Part shown: in pieces, positions 28,291 to 37,709 of the stretch | Layout of the letters: each line of letters begins with the position of its first letter | How positions within the stretch are numbered: the stretch's first letter is position 1 | Assembly (NCBI GenBank): GCA_024707265.1 | Contig: JANQAB010000005.1 | Coordinates: 1-64,000 of the forward strand | From: Sporocytophaga sp. | GTDB taxonomy: Bacteria; Bacteroidota; Bacteroidia; Cytophagales; Cytophagaceae | Direction of reading: 5' to 3' | DNA: 64,000 nucleotides | Translations under genes and position numbers: made by a program | Notes under the pieces: model-generated | What the model saw: only the letters and a program-made list of their open reading frames with translations | What the model was told of the DNA's origin: nothing | Databases searched by the model: none

Positions 28291-28327
28291 AAGTAAAAAG
28301 TTTAAAGCTTAAAGTAAAAAGTTGACA
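28291..28327. repeat. Degenerate AAAGYNN heptad array
   Basis: Units AAAGTTT, AAAGCTT, AAAGTAA, AAAGTTG in series just after the hydrolase gene. Confidence 0.6.
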
Positions 28328-28340
28328 CTTCCTATAAATT

Positions 28341-28387
28341 TAGAAGCAGTAAAACGAAGATTTTAATTGTTCTGTTTACTGCTTCTA
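28341..28387. terminator. Bidirectional hairpin between convergent genes
   Basis: TAGAAGCAGTAAAAC (28341-28355) pairs with GTTTACTGCTTCTA (28374-28387) with one bulged A. It lies between the ends of the hydrolase gene and the START-like gene; T/A flanks are moderate. Confidence 0.55.
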
Positions 28388-28403
28388 TCCACTGTTTCTA
28401 ATA

Positions 28404-28799
28404 TTAAGCCCCTACCTTTTCTCTGAGGTTTTCAATAAGGCCTTTCCACATATTTTGAAGGTCATTGCTGTCATTGTCTGAATAATCAACGACTTTAAGG
28501 AAAGAAGTCTGTGTGATTTCATTTTCCTGAATGGAGAATTCCAGATAGGAATTGTTTTTTTGAGTTTCTGTTTCTTCAGGTGCAAATTCAAATTTTACGT
28601 ACTGGTTGTTTTTTTGAGCTACTTTTTTGGCTTTCTGTAACCTGCCATCCCAGAAAAAGTCAAAGTATTTTTCATCTTCAGCAATCACTTTATCGGCAAA
28701 CCAGGTTTTGAGGCCCAGTGCGGTGCTCAGATAAGGAAAGATCATTTTTGAGGAGGCATTGATTTCAAACTCCGCAGTGTATTTGAATTTGTTTTCCAT
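28404..28799 (-). CDS. START-like (SRPBCC/AHSA1) domain protein
   Basis: 131 aa. The pattern FKYTAEFEINASSKMIFPYLSTALGLKTWFADKV, FFWDGRLQKAKKV, YVKFEFAPE and LEFSIQENEITQTSFLKVVDYSDNDS, ending in a helix NMWKGLIENLREKVGA, fits the START-like fold (helix-grip), in the variant common in Bacteroidota. Such domains bind hydrophobic ligands; its ligand is not known. Cytoplasmic. Single gene, with the 28341-28387 hairpin downstream. Confidence 0.88.
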   Translation of the reverse strand: MENKFKYTAEFEINASSKMIFPYLSTALGLKTWFADKVIAEDEKYFDFFWDGRLQKAKKVAQKNNQYVKFEFAPEETETQKNNSYLEFSIQENEITQTSFLKVVDYSDNDSNDLQNMWKGLIENLREKVGA

Positions 28800-28865
28800 A
28801 ATAAAAAGATTCTCAAGGGGTATTGCCCATAATTTGAAGCAAGATAAAAAAGATTTGGTAAAAAC

Positions 28866-28897
28866 TTGCTTTTTGATAAAGGAGTTTGTTACATTTG
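28866..28897 (+). promoter_or_regulatory. Bacteroidota-type promoter of the tRNA gene
   Basis: TTG (28866-28868), 21 bases, then TACATTTG (28890-28897), a full match to TAnnTTTG. Transcription should start about 28903-28905, some ten bases before the tRNA. Confidence 0.7.
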
Positions 28898-28914
28898 CAC
28901 TCCGATTTTGAAAC

Positions 28915-28989
28915 GGCGAGGTAGCTCAGGTGGTTAGAGCGTTGGATTCATAACCCAAAGGTCGGGGGTTCAACTCCCCCCCCTCGCTA
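28915..28989 (+). tRNA. tRNA with anticodon CAU (elongator Met or Ile2)
   Basis: Cloverleaf: acceptor 28915-28921 pairs with 28982-28988, D-stem GCTC/GAGC (28924-28927/28937-28940), anticodon stem TTGG/CCAA with CAT in the loop at 28949-28951, and T-arm GGGGG-TTCAACT-CCCCC (28964-28980). The C run 28976-28983 has eight C; a normal cloverleaf needs seven, leaving one base extra at 28981, again a homopolymer excess. Elongator Met and Ile2 cannot be told apart by eye. No CCA is encoded. Confidence 0.9.
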
Positions 28990-28996
28990 CATAAAC

Positions 28997-29082
28997 AGCA
29001 AGAGTAGTAAGCAAGAGCAAGAGAACTTTTATAAAGATAATCTCTTGCTCTTGCTCTTGCTCACACTCTTGCTTATTTTTTT
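28997..29082 (+). terminator. Long two-stem terminator after the tRNA
   Basis: Outer stem AGCAAGAGT (28997-29005) with ACTCTTGCT (29065-29073), inner 15-bp stem 29010-29024 with 29041-29055, then T7 at 29076-29082. The stems are made of hexamer repeats CTTGCT/AGCAAG, so alternative registers are possible. Confidence 0.7.
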
Positions 29083-29311
29083 ATACAGGAAAAATATAAT
29101 TATAATATTCCCCATCCAAATCATCTCATCATTTAATATTCATAGTTAAAAGGAATCAATCAGGATTATACCATTAAATAATTGAGTTAAGTTAGACGCG
29201 CTTAGTACTATATTTATGTAGTAGTATTTTAATCTTCAATATTTTTTATTCACTACTTTCTCGATGCATAATTTTCAATATGGATATGATAAAATATACC
29301 CTTTTACGGTA

Positions 29312-29342
29312 TTGATTGAAGGTGCATGTTGTCATACCTTTG
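29312..29342 (+). promoter_or_regulatory. Bacteroidota-type promoter of a candidate small RNA
   Basis: TTG at 29312-29314, 20 bases, then TACCTTTG at 29335-29342. Both elements match the consensus and spacing used by the tRNA gene upstream. The next downstream feature is the terminator at 29409-29443, with no protein-coding frame between. Confidence 0.5.
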
Positions 29343-29443
29343 TTTTGTCTTTCAACCAGTTATTTTAACAAGTCTCCATTTTTTAAAGGTTTAGTTGAAC
29401 AAAACACAAAGGCTTCTTTTGTAAGAGAAGCCTTAATTTTTTT
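29341..29443 (+). ncRNA. Candidate small RNA
   Basis: A promoter-like element (29312-29342) and a strong terminator (29409-29443) bracket about 95-100 bases without an ORF. The interval folds: TGTTTTGT (29341-29348) and TCAAC (29352-29356) pair with GTTGA (29394-29398) and ACAAAACA (29399-29406) with a 3-base bulge, enclosing a loop that holds a T6 run at 29379-29384. The start is uncertain by several bases (expected about 29349), which would lose the outer base pairs. I know no matching family. Confidence 0.4.
29409..29443 (+). terminator. Rho-independent terminator of the candidate small RNA
   Basis: AAGGCTTCT (29409-29417) pairs with AGAAGCCTT (29426-29434) around TTTGTAAG, then AA and T7. 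Confidence 0.75.
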
Positions 29444-29566
29444 GATGTAAAATGAAATGACTAAGGATCAATCGGAATTTCTGGGGGAAAGTTTAAAATT
29501 TCTATTTTATACTCTTTATGCAAAGTTAAGATTATGATTTGCAGATTATCCGATTGACTCTGTATA

Positions 29567-29599
29567 ATTGATGCCATCGCTTTAAGCGATGGCATCAAT
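29567..29599. repeat. Perfect 14-bp inverted repeat
   Basis: ATTGATGCCATCGC (29567-29580) and GCGATGGCATCAAT (29586-29599) around TTTAA. No T tail, so not a simple terminator; could be an operator. Confidence 0.6.
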
Positions 29600-30198
29600 C
29601 GAATCATGAATATAACTATATCACTCCCCAAGTTTTCCGATTGATCCATGACTAACCTATTTGAATATCTTTTAATAATCACCTCAATAACTCCAATCAT
29701 ACATATTATCAGTATTGATTTTATTATTCTTCAAATGAAGAGCTTTGCTATTTTAGACGAGTAAAGACACCATTTAATCGAATAAGGTATTCTCTTGCTC
29801 ATTATTTTTGATGACAGTGTTAATCAGGAAGATATATCAATATTGTAAATTCTTAATAGAGTCTTAACAAAATCGGATAAAATCTGTTGGTTACAATCTG
29901 AAAATAATTGTTAGGATTTTACTTTCAGTAAGTCGGTTGTTTTTCAATTGTTTAATTAGGGGATGAAAAATGGTTGAGGATTTTGTAGTAAATTTTTTTA
30001 CTCTACTGGTTACTTTTCGCGTGGTTGTGGGTATCTACAAAAGGTTAAAGAGGACTTAATTTAGGTTTAAAGTAAAGGTAACAGATGACCTTGTTTAAGA
30101 ACATGCATGTACATAGTGCGTACAATCAAGTAAGCTGCAACAGTTCTATATTATCAGGAATTACCTCTAACACTTAACAGAGCTGTGTATCAACGATA

Positions 30199-30226
30199 TA
30201 ATAAGTAATTGAATGATTACTTATTA
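30199..30226. promoter_or_regulatory. Inverted repeat upstream of the CHU_C giant gene
   Basis: TAATAAGTAAT (30199-30209) pairs with ATTACTTATTA (30216-30226) around TGAATG, 72 bases before the start codon. It could be an operator or a leader hairpin; nothing shows which. Confidence 0.4.
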
Positions 30227-30297
30227 ATAAAATTAAACCCGAGTAAAAATTGTACAATTCTTTTGTACGCTATCATTAAAAAAAGAAAAACAGAGAT

Positions 30298-33200
30298 ATG
30301 GCTGGTAAACGCAATTTTCTTTTTGTTCTATTACTATTAAGTGTCTGGAGTAGTAGCGTTTGGGCGCAATGCGGGCCTGAATCAATAACTGCTACTGATT
30401 GGTGTGAGAATACATTTGCTAAATGGGAGTTTGATAATCCATCGCCAAATGCTGTATATACCTGGTATAAAGCTGGTACATACGGACCTGGTGATCTGGA
30501 TGCAAACGGACAGATTCCAAGTGCGGTGAAATACGGTTCAACAACAGATCCTTTTTTTTATTCTCCTTTCAGAGTGAAGCAAGCAGATGTTCCTGTTGAA
30601 GGAATTCAATTCACTTATGTGAAATCTGTTCCATATAAAAATGTAGTGCCTTATCCTGCTACAACTCCTGCATTTACTGATGGACCAAGTACGGGTACGC
30701 CTACTTATTCAATGACCTTCAACTCAACCACTGCTATAAGATTAAATTCCATAAAAATTCCTGTAAAATTATATACGGCAGGTCAACAATATAAAATTCA
30801 GGTCGCTCTTGGTGATCTTACAGGAACAGGATCTGCAGTTTATACATTTACTCCTGAGCAGGCTACTAATATTGGGGGACAAAATTATCTCGTTACAATT
30901 CCTGTAGATCTTACCATTCCAGCGGGACCTCAAACTCTTGTAGTTAACTTTAATCCAACAGGCACAGGAAATGTTGTGGGGCAATTATTGTATGCTCCTA
31001 ATCAATTTGCGGGAGGAACTTATGGACCAGTTACATTTGGACCAAGCTCTGCATACCATGCAAATGGTGGATATCCGAATGGATATACAATGATGTATGA
31101 TTGGGATTATACAGTAGTGTGTCCTCCACAGACGACGCCATTGGCAAAGTTAACAACAAATGGATGTTGTATCGTTCCTTCAAGTGTTGATTTAATTACA
31201 ATAAGTGCAGATAAAACAACTATTAATAGCAGTACTGAAAACGCTACATTTTCAATAACAAGGTATGCAGATATTAATAACTATTTTGTCTGGTTTTTAA
31301 ATGGAGTAAAAGTCGCAGAAGGAAAAGGTAAAATATCTCATGTTTCAAATCAGGTTGGCACATGGGAAATCCGAGAATTAACAGGAAATTCTCCTTCTGA
31401 TGAAGATATTAAGAATCGAAGTTGTTATGCATCTAAATCGATTTATGTAGGCGAAAGGCAAGTATTTGGCAAGGTAGATAAAATTCCTACAAATACTCCA
31501 TTTTGTCTTGGAGATAGTTGGGAACTTTCAGGAACCGGACCAGGAAAATTAACATGGTCAACAGGAGGAGGAACATTAAGTAATACAACAGGTAAAAATA
31601 CCACGTTTACAGCTACTTCTACTGGAACTACGGACATTATATTAACTGGTGATGTATTTACTGACAACCTTGTTGTAAATGGGACATTTTCCTCTGCCGT
31701 TTTTACGGATTTTATGACTTCATTTAAAACAGGAGATGCAAGGTCTCCTGATGGTACAATTGGTATAGCATCTAATTCAGGTTTCTGGGGAGTTCAGACA
31801 GATTGGAGTCCTAGTACTTCCTTGCCATATGTAGTTGGAAATCCCGGAAATTTTCTAGTCATTAACGGTGTCGCAGATGGCTCTCAGAAAACACTTGTCT
31901 GGGGGCAAACAGTAGGTGTTCAGCCAGGAAAAGAATATATGTTTTCTCTTGATCTGACCTCCGTTTCTTATGCTATAGGAAGTGATGTAGGGGATGTGGC
32001 TAAACCTGCGACTCCTCCTTTTAGAGATGTGGTATTAGATGTGCTTGTGAATGGAGTTTCAGTGGGACAAGCATCTACAAATTTTGCAGCTAATGGAGGA
32101 ACTGCTGCAGTAGGAAAGTGGTCAACTTTCAAATTTCCCTGGATTGCAGGATTAACTGAAACAAATGCGACTCTGGAGATAAGACAAATTTCCCCAATTC
32201 CATCTGAAAGTAGAGGCTATGACTATGGTCTTGATAATATAATCTTTGGAGGATTTGTTACTCAAGAAGATATACTAACAGTTGGGCCAGTTGTTGACTG
32301 TTCAAAGATTTTTGCAGATTCGAGCGCATGTGTGCAGGATTCACTTGTTGATCTTACTGCTACTGTATCGGGAGGCTTAATTTTTGATCATTGGGAATTG
32401 AAATCTAATCCAGGTGTATCTGTTGGTACAGCAAATCCATTAAGAGTAAAATCATTAGTTGCAACAACGTATGTCGCAGTTGGATATAGGTCCGCAGGAA
32501 ATGTTCTCGTTAATGGGAATTTTGATCAGGGGGATAATGGCTTTATAAAAAATGATGCTATATATTATAAAAAAACGACTACAAACGGTGGAAATGAATA
32601 TAATATAACTAATAAAACCAGTTCTGGCAATAGCTCTTGGTCTGATTTACCGCCAGCTCCAGGTCAACCAGCCAACTCTTTGATGTTTGTTGCAGATGTT
32701 TGGACTAAAGATAAAATTGTTGGTTGGGAGTTTACTGCTAATCAGGGAGATAAATTTTCATTCACAGGTTGGGTCGCCAATCAGCATATCGAGCTTCTTA
32801 AAGCAAATCCAGACCCTAAGAATGGTGCACCTGCAAAAATTGGTATTTATATAAATAATACATTAATTGCTACTGGAGAAACAGGCCTGAATCAAAACTG
32901 GTTGAAGATGGTAGGTTCTTGGACTGCAAACTTGGCAGGAACTAATACATATACATTAGAAGTAAGGAATTTAATTCCACATAATAACAGCGGAACTAAC
33001 TATGGAAATGATTTAGTATTAGATGATTTTGTTTTGGCTCCCTTAATAGGAACCCCTATAGTTGATGAAACAACTACCCCCGTATGCGACCCATGTGCAA
33101 TTAAAGCTTCTATTAAAGATAAAACTTATTGTGGTAACTCTGGCTATGTAAGCTTGACTCCCCATGCTTCGGAATTGCCAGGTGTTGTTTACAGCTGGTA

Positions 33201-36200
33201 TGATAAATCTACTAACCCTAGTACTTTTTTAGGGACAACTACAGGTGGCCTTAAAGATACTATAGATGTTAGTGGGGTTCTGGAAGATGCTTCAGGTAAT
33301 AAGACGGTATACTACACCAAGTCGGCTAAAGCTGTTGGGACAGTTTATAAAAAGTCGCAATCTTGTGATTCAGGTTTTGATGATAATTGGGAAAATGTAA
33401 ATAATGGGCAAAATTACTTCCAATCACAATTTAAGAATACTGCCCCGATTAAAATTACAGAACTTAGTCTGGCATTAAAATCGAGCTTATCAAATACGGA
33501 TACAAAATCTGGAACATTTACTATAAGCATAGTAGGAGCGAGGACATCTCCTACCAATCCTTCATCTGGGCTTGTTGCTGACATGGGTAATGTTTATGGA
33601 ACATTTACTAAAAATTGGATAAGGACTAAGAGCGCTTCTGACCCAGGCGAAAAAATAGAAACTTTAATATTTCAAGGGAGCACATTAATTCTTCCTCCTG
33701 GTGATTTTTTTATTGTAGTTAATACAACTAATCAGGCCGGTAATGGTCAGATAATGATGGGTAGAAGTGATTGTAATCAAGGTGTTGTATGGGATGATTA
33801 TAATGGAACAACTGTTAGTAGAAATGGTGGAGCAAAAGACGGTAACGGAAAACAAAGCGGAACTGGTTTTGTTTTCGATGTTGATTTTGAAATTCCCGCA
33901 GCTGTTTGCCCTCGGACACCAGTTGTGTTAACCGAAGACTGCCCATGCTCTCAGCCTAAAACAGTGGTAGTTAACAAGGTGTTTGATAATGATACAACAT
34001 TATGTGCAGGAAGTAATTTGATTATAACAGGTGAGTATACTCTTGATGCTACTAAGCCTGTTCAAAAAGCACATAGATATTCATGGTATAAAAAAGTTGG
34101 AACTACAATTTCAGTTATAACCCCTCCAACTCTTATCACAACTTCTCCGGTTACATTAACATTAAACAATGTTACAGTTGCAAACGAAGGTACCTATTTC
34201 TTTAAAGTTGAGGATGGTGATGGAATTACAAGTAATAAGTCCTGCTACCTTGAGGATTCATTGAAACTTACTGTCAATGTTCCAAATACACCAGTAACAC
34301 CAACTACAAATCAAACCATATGCAGTGGTACAAAACCAGTTGCATTTGTAACTCCCGTAGCTGCAGGTGGAGTACCTGGTGCCGGTAAGTATCAGTGGTT
34401 TGTAAACGGAAAGAAGATTGCAGGGTCGACAGGAAACGGACAAAACTATACATTTGCTTCTCCTGCTGATACAATATTTAAGAATACTTCTACTACGAAT
34501 ATAGTATACACTTATATAAGAAGAGATAGTTCCGGGGTGTGTCCTGCTGTAAACAGCAATCCGGTAACTATTACAGTTCAGCCTCAATTGATTCCTGGTA
34601 CAATCAGTGATAATCAGACAATTTGTAAAGGTGCAGTTCCTGCTCCATTCACCTCAACTCTTGCAACAGGAGGAAGTGGAACATATACTTATAGTTGGGA
34701 ACAATCTGCGAATAACATCGCATTTTCTCCGGCAACAGGAGGAACAGGTACTTCTACTAGTCTGTTTACACCAACCGCTGCAGTAAATGCGGAAGTTTAC
34801 TATAGAAGAAAAGTATCTTCAGGAACTTGTCCTGATCAGTATTCGGATACTATAAAGATTTCGTTAGTACCAGATATGACAGCTGCTGTTATATCAAGCA
34901 ATCAGACGATCTGTTATAATACAACTCCTGCAGATCTTGCTATTGGGACAGCACCTACAAATGGTCTTAAAGCAGGTGATGACTATACCTATGGTTGGGA
35001 ATCACTTGCAGATGTGGCTGGAAGTGTGTGGACTGCTGCATCAATCAATATGCCGGGTTATGATTTTGGAACTGTATTAATGACTGATACAATGAAATAT
35101 CGTCTTGTTGTAACGGGTAGCTGCGGTAATACTACTTCAAATGAAGTAACAATCAATGTACTTCCAGAACTACAAGGAGGAACTATAGCCGGAGGAGGCA
35201 CTGTATGTAGCGGAGAAGATCCTGCTGATATTACTAATGTGACTTTACCAACTGGCGCAAAAGGTTCCGGAGATTATACTTATAACTGGCAGATTTCAAT
35301 AAATGGCGGTGCATTTGCTTCGGGAATTCCAGGTTCATCTGGATATGCAGTTCCTCCTTTCCCGGCAAATACTGGAACTACTGCCATTACATATACGGTA
35401 AAAAGAGGTGTTACATCAACATACTGCCCTACACCTACAGCAGAAAGTAATGAGGTGACTTATACTGTAAATCCAACGGTTAAGGCGGGATCTATTAAAG
35501 ATGATCAGACAAAATGTAGTGGAAATGCAATTGATGCATTAGTAGAGGATACGGCTCCAACCGGTGGTGATGGGACGAATTACACTTATCAATGGCAGTA
35601 TTCTACAACAGGTTTATCTGGATCGTTCGTAAATGTTCCTGGAGCAGCAACAGGTAGCAGCTTTACACCAGATCCTCAGGCTTCAACAATTTACTTTGCA
35701 CGTTTAGACAATTCTCCAGGGTGTCAAGGAGTATTAACTGATCCGGTTAAAATAACTATTCTGCCAGGAATTCTGGCTGGTAGCATAGGAGCTTCTGATC
35801 AGGACATTTGCAGTGGTTCTACACCTGCTTTAATATCAACTGTGACCCCTCCTTCCAATGTTTCTGCAGCAGCGGTATCTTCATGGGAATATTTTAATAC
35901 AACGGCTGGAACCTGGGACATTGCTCCAGCTCAGGCAAATCCAAACGATTTGACATATCAGTATCCAGCAACATTATCAGCTGGAACCTTGCTGATTAGA
36001 AAAGCAGTTTATGATCCAAATGGACCTGCTTTATGTAATTCTGCCCAAACAGCTCCAGTTACAATTACAATATGGGATATTTTAAAGCCAGGACAGATAG
36101 GTGCTAATCAAACTATATGCGAGGATGGTGATCCTGTTGCATTTACTGGTACACCTGCAACAGGAGGGAAGGATGATAAAGCATATAGGTATTACTGGCA

Positions 36201-37647
36201 GTATTCAACTAATGGAATAAGCTGGACTACTATAAATAATTCAGATAGTCCTGTTTATGATCCAGGAGCTTTGAATGTCACAACCAGATACAGAAGAGTT
36301 GTTAATGATGATTTAGGTTGCGGTCCGGTGAATAGCAATGAAGTGATTGTCACTGTAAATCCAAACCTTACTCCGTATGTCAAAATCAGTGATCCACTTG
36401 AATCTTGTCATGGTGAATTGGTTAAGTTTGATTTGATTGATAGTACTAACCTTGGTCTGAATCCTACTTATGAGTGGTCAGTGGGTGGTTCGGTGCAAGG
36501 AACAAATAGTCCATCTTTCTCCACTACTTCGCTTGCGGATGGAGAAATAGTTTTCCTGAAAGTCAAATCTTCTGAAAAATGTATTACGCCAGGAACTGAT
36601 CCAGCCATGTCAAATGCAGTAACTGTTAAAATTTTAAGTAACATTACTCCAAAGATTGTGTTAGCCGCCCCTGATAAAATCTGTGCGGGAACAAGCTATA
36701 CAGTTATACCTGAAACAGCAAGTGGGGGAGGTGCTAATCCAACTTATCAGTGGTTCAAAAATGGTCAGCCTGTTGGAGGAGGATTATCTTATGCCGGAGT
36801 ATTTGATGATGGTGATCAGATCAATGTGATCATGACTTCAGTTCTTGGATGCGTTGAGCCGGGTACAAATCCTGCGACATCTAACACCATTACAATGCAA
36901 GTACTTCCAATTCCTCAACCAAACATTGCAGAGTCTAATGCAACATTCTGTTCAGGTGAGGATACAACTTATACAGCTATTGTAGGTGCCGGAACAACAT
37001 TAATGTGGTACAAAGATGGTCTTCCGATAAATATTACTACACCAACATTAACAGTAAATCAATCAGGTTTGTACTACTTAAAAGAAGATAATGGTGTTTG
37101 TCCAAGATTCTCGGATACTGTATTGGTTAATGTAATACCGACACCAGTAGCAAATGCAGGAAGTGACATCTATGTTCTTGAAAATACTATTGTAACCTTG
37201 AATGGTAGCGGAGGTGATCTTTATTCCTGGTCTCCAGCGACAGGATTGAGTTTCACGGATATTCCAAATCCTACATTTACAGCGAAAGAAAACACTATAT
37301 ACATGCTAACTGTAGCTGATGCTACAAATACATGTTCTTCTACAGATGAGGTTCAGATATTTGTTGAAAGACCTGTAAGAATTCCGAATGCATTCACTCC
37401 GAACAAAGACGGTAATAATGATACCTGGGAAATTGAAAATATCAACGGATTCCCGAATGTAACATTTGAAGTGTATAATCGTTGGGGAACACTTGTTTGG
37501 AAGTCAACCGGAAACCTGAAAATGTGGGATGGTACAAACTACCGTAATGGTGAAGTGCTGCCTGATGGAACATACTTCTATGTGATAGATCTGCATAGTG
37601 TAATCTTCTCAGAGCCTTATTCCGGATATGTACAGATTTTGAAATAA
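30298..37647 (+). CDS. Giant T9SS type B (CHU_C) surface protein
   Basis: 2449 aa, exported: signal peptide MAGKRNFLFVLLLLSVWSSSVWA, cleaved before Q24. Visible layout: N-terminal beta-rich part; two carbohydrate-binding-like jelly rolls at about 455-650 and 735-920 (NLVVNGTFSS..., VLVNGNFDQGDN...); seven tandem Ig-like repeats of about 100 aa from about 1330 to 2030, each opening like GTISDNQTICKG (nucleotides about 34290, 34600, 34890, 35180, 35490, 35785, 36095); four more Ig/PKD-like modules; then the C-terminal CHU_C sorting domain at about 2360-2449 (RIPNAFTPNKDGNNDTWEIE to GYVQILK). The CHU_C tail sends the protein through the type IX secretion system. Paired with a PorP/SprF gene 243 bases on. 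Probably an adhesin or gliding-associated protein, perhaps polysaccharide-binding; ligand unknown. Confidence 0.93.
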   Translation: MAGKRNFLFVLLLLSVWSSSVWAQCGPESITATDWCENTFAKWEFDNPSPNAVYTWYKAGTYGPGDLDANGQIPSAVKYGSTTDPFFYSPFRVKQADVPVEGIQFTYVKSVPYKNVVPYPATTPAFTDGPSTGTPTYSMTFNSTTAIRLNSIKIPVKLYTAGQQYKIQVALGDLTGTGSAVYTFTPEQATNIGGQNYLVTIPVDLTIPAGPQTLVVNFNPTGTGNVVGQLLYAPNQFAGGTYGPVTFGPSSAYHANGGYPNGYTMMYDWDYTVVCPPQTTPLAKLTTNGCCIVPSSVDLITISADKTTINSSTENATFSITRYADINNYFVWFLNGVKVAEGKGKISHVSNQVGTWEIRELTGNSPSDEDIKNRSCYASKSIYVGERQVFGKVDKIPTNTPFCLGDSWELSGTGPGKLTWSTGGGTLSNTTGKNTTFTATSTGTTDIILTGDVFTDNLVVNGTFSSAVFTDFMTSFKTGDARSPDGTIGIASNSGFWGVQTDWSPSTSLPYVVGNPGNFLVINGVADGSQKTLVWGQTVGVQPGKEYMFSLDLTSVSYAIGSDVGDVAKPATPPFRDVVLDVLVNGVSVGQASTNFAANGGTAAVGKWSTFKFPWIAGLTETNATLEIRQISPIPSESRGYDYGLDNIIFGGFVTQEDILTVGPVVDCSKIFADSSACVQDSLVDLTATVSGGLIFDHWELKSNPGVSVGTANPLRVKSLVATTYVAVGYRSAGNVLVNGNFDQGDNGFIKNDAIYYKKTTTNGGNEYNITNKTSSGNSSWSDLPPAPGQPANSLMFVADVWTKDKIVGWEFTANQGDKFSFTGWVANQHIELLKANPDPKNGAPAKIGIYINNTLIATGETGLNQNWLKMVGSWTANLAGTNTYTLEVRNLIPHNNSGTNYGNDLVLDDFVLAPLIGTPIVDETTTPVCDPCAIKASIKDKTYCGNSGYVSLTPHASELPGVVYSWYDKSTNPSTFLGTTTGGLKDTIDVSGVLEDASGNKTVYYTKSAKAVGTVYKKSQSCDSGFDDNWENVNNGQNYFQSQFKNTAPIKITELSLALKSSLSNTDTKSGTFTISIVGARTSPTNPSSGLVADMGNVYGTFTKNWIRTKSASDPGEKIETLIFQGSTLILPPGDFFIVVNTTNQAGNGQIMMGRSDCNQGVVWDDYNGTTVSRNGGAKDGNGKQSGTGFVFDVDFEIPAAVCPRTPVVLTEDCPCSQPKTVVVNKVFDNDTTLCAGSNLIITGEYTLDATKPVQKAHRYSWYKKVGTTISVITPPTLITTSPVTLTLNNVTVANEGTYFFKVEDGDGITSNKSCYLEDSLKLTVNVPNTPVTPTTNQTICSGTKPVAFVTPVAAGGVPGAGKYQWFVNGKKIAGSTGNGQNYTFASPADTIFKNTSTTNIVYTYIRRDSSGVCPAVNSNPVTITVQPQLIPGTISDNQTICKGAVPAPFTSTLATGGSGTYTYSWEQSANNIAFSPATGGTGTSTSLFTPTAAVNAEVYYRRKVSSGTCPDQYSDTIKISLVPDMTAAVISSNQTICYNTTPADLAIGTAPTNGLKAGDDYTYGWESLADVAGSVWTAASINMPGYDFGTVLMTDTMKYRLVVTGSCGNTTSNEVTINVLPELQGGTIAGGGTVCSGEDPADITNVTLPTGAKGSGDYTYNWQISINGGAFASGIPGSSGYAVPPFPANTGTTAITYTVKRGVTSTYCPTPTAESNEVTYTVNPTVKAGSIKDDQTKCSGNAIDALVEDTAPTGGDGTNYTYQWQYSTTGLSGSFVNVPGAATGSSFTPDPQASTIYFARLDNSPGCQGVLTDPVKITILPGILAGSIGASDQDICSGSTPALISTVTPPSNVSAAAVSSWEYFNTTAGTWDIAPAQANPNDLTYQYPATLSAGTLLIRKAVYDPNGPALCNSAQTAPVTITIWDILKPGQIGANQTICEDGDPVAFTGTPATGGKDDKAYRYYWQYSTNGISWTTINNSDSPVYDPGALNVTTRYRRVVNDDLGCGPVNSNEVIVTVNPNLTPYVKISDPLESCHGELVKFDLIDSTNLGLNPTYEWSVGGSVQGTNSPSFSTTSLADGEIVFLKVKSSEKCITPGTDPAMSNAVTVKILSNITPKIVLAAPDKICAGTSYTVIPETASGGGANPTYQWFKNGQPVGGGLSYAGVFDDGDQINVIMTSVLGCVEPGTNPATSNTITMQVLPIPQPNIAESNATFCSGEDTTYTAIVGAGTTLMWYKDGLPINITTPTLTVNQSGLYYLKEDNGVCPRFSDTVLVNVIPTPVANAGSDIYVLENTIVTLNGSGGDLYSWSPATGLSFTDIPNPTFTAKENTIYMLTVADATNTCSSTDEVQIFVERPVRIPNAFTPNKDGNNDTWEIENINGFPNVTFEVYNRWGTLVWKSTGNLKMWDGTNYRNGEVLPDGTYFYVIDLHSVIFSEPYSGYVQILK

Positions 37648-37654
37648 GGGTAAA

Positions 37655-37701
37655 AGGCTTAAAGCTTAAAGTATAAAGTTGAAAGTATAAAGTTGAGAGT
37701 A
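37655..37701. repeat. Degenerate AAAGYNN heptad array
   Basis: Units AAAGGCTT, AAAGCTT, AAAGTAT, AAAGTTG, AAAGTAT, AAAGTTG, AGAGTAT just after the CHU_C stop. A shorter set (AAAGTTG, AAAGCTT, AAAGTTA) lies at 37784-37809, so the two arrays bracket the palindromic element at 37710. Confidence 0.7.
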
Positions 37702-37709
37702 TACTTACC

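Larger units (their letters stand above)
29444..30297. other. 854-base gene-poor stretch before the CHU_C giant gene
   Basis: No gene that I trust. A 79-codon frame on the - strand (29700-29461) has no ribosome-binding site and no recognisable content. The stretch contains a perfect 14-bp hairpin (29567-29599), a TATTTTTG at 29803 without an upstream TTG, and two inverted repeats near the giant gene (30199-30226, listed separately, and GTACAA/TTGTAC at 30252-30268). It is probably the long regulatory leader of the CHU_C gene. Confidence 0.4.

Noticed and set aside
29461..29700. 79-codon frame on the - strand
   Set aside because: No ribosome-binding site, no recognisable content, and a perfect hairpin lies inside it. 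Only its position beside a terminator speaks for it.
28915..30297. tRNA as integration site of a mobile island
   Set aside because: No integrase, no repeat of the tRNA 3' end downstream in the window, so there is no sign of an attachment site.
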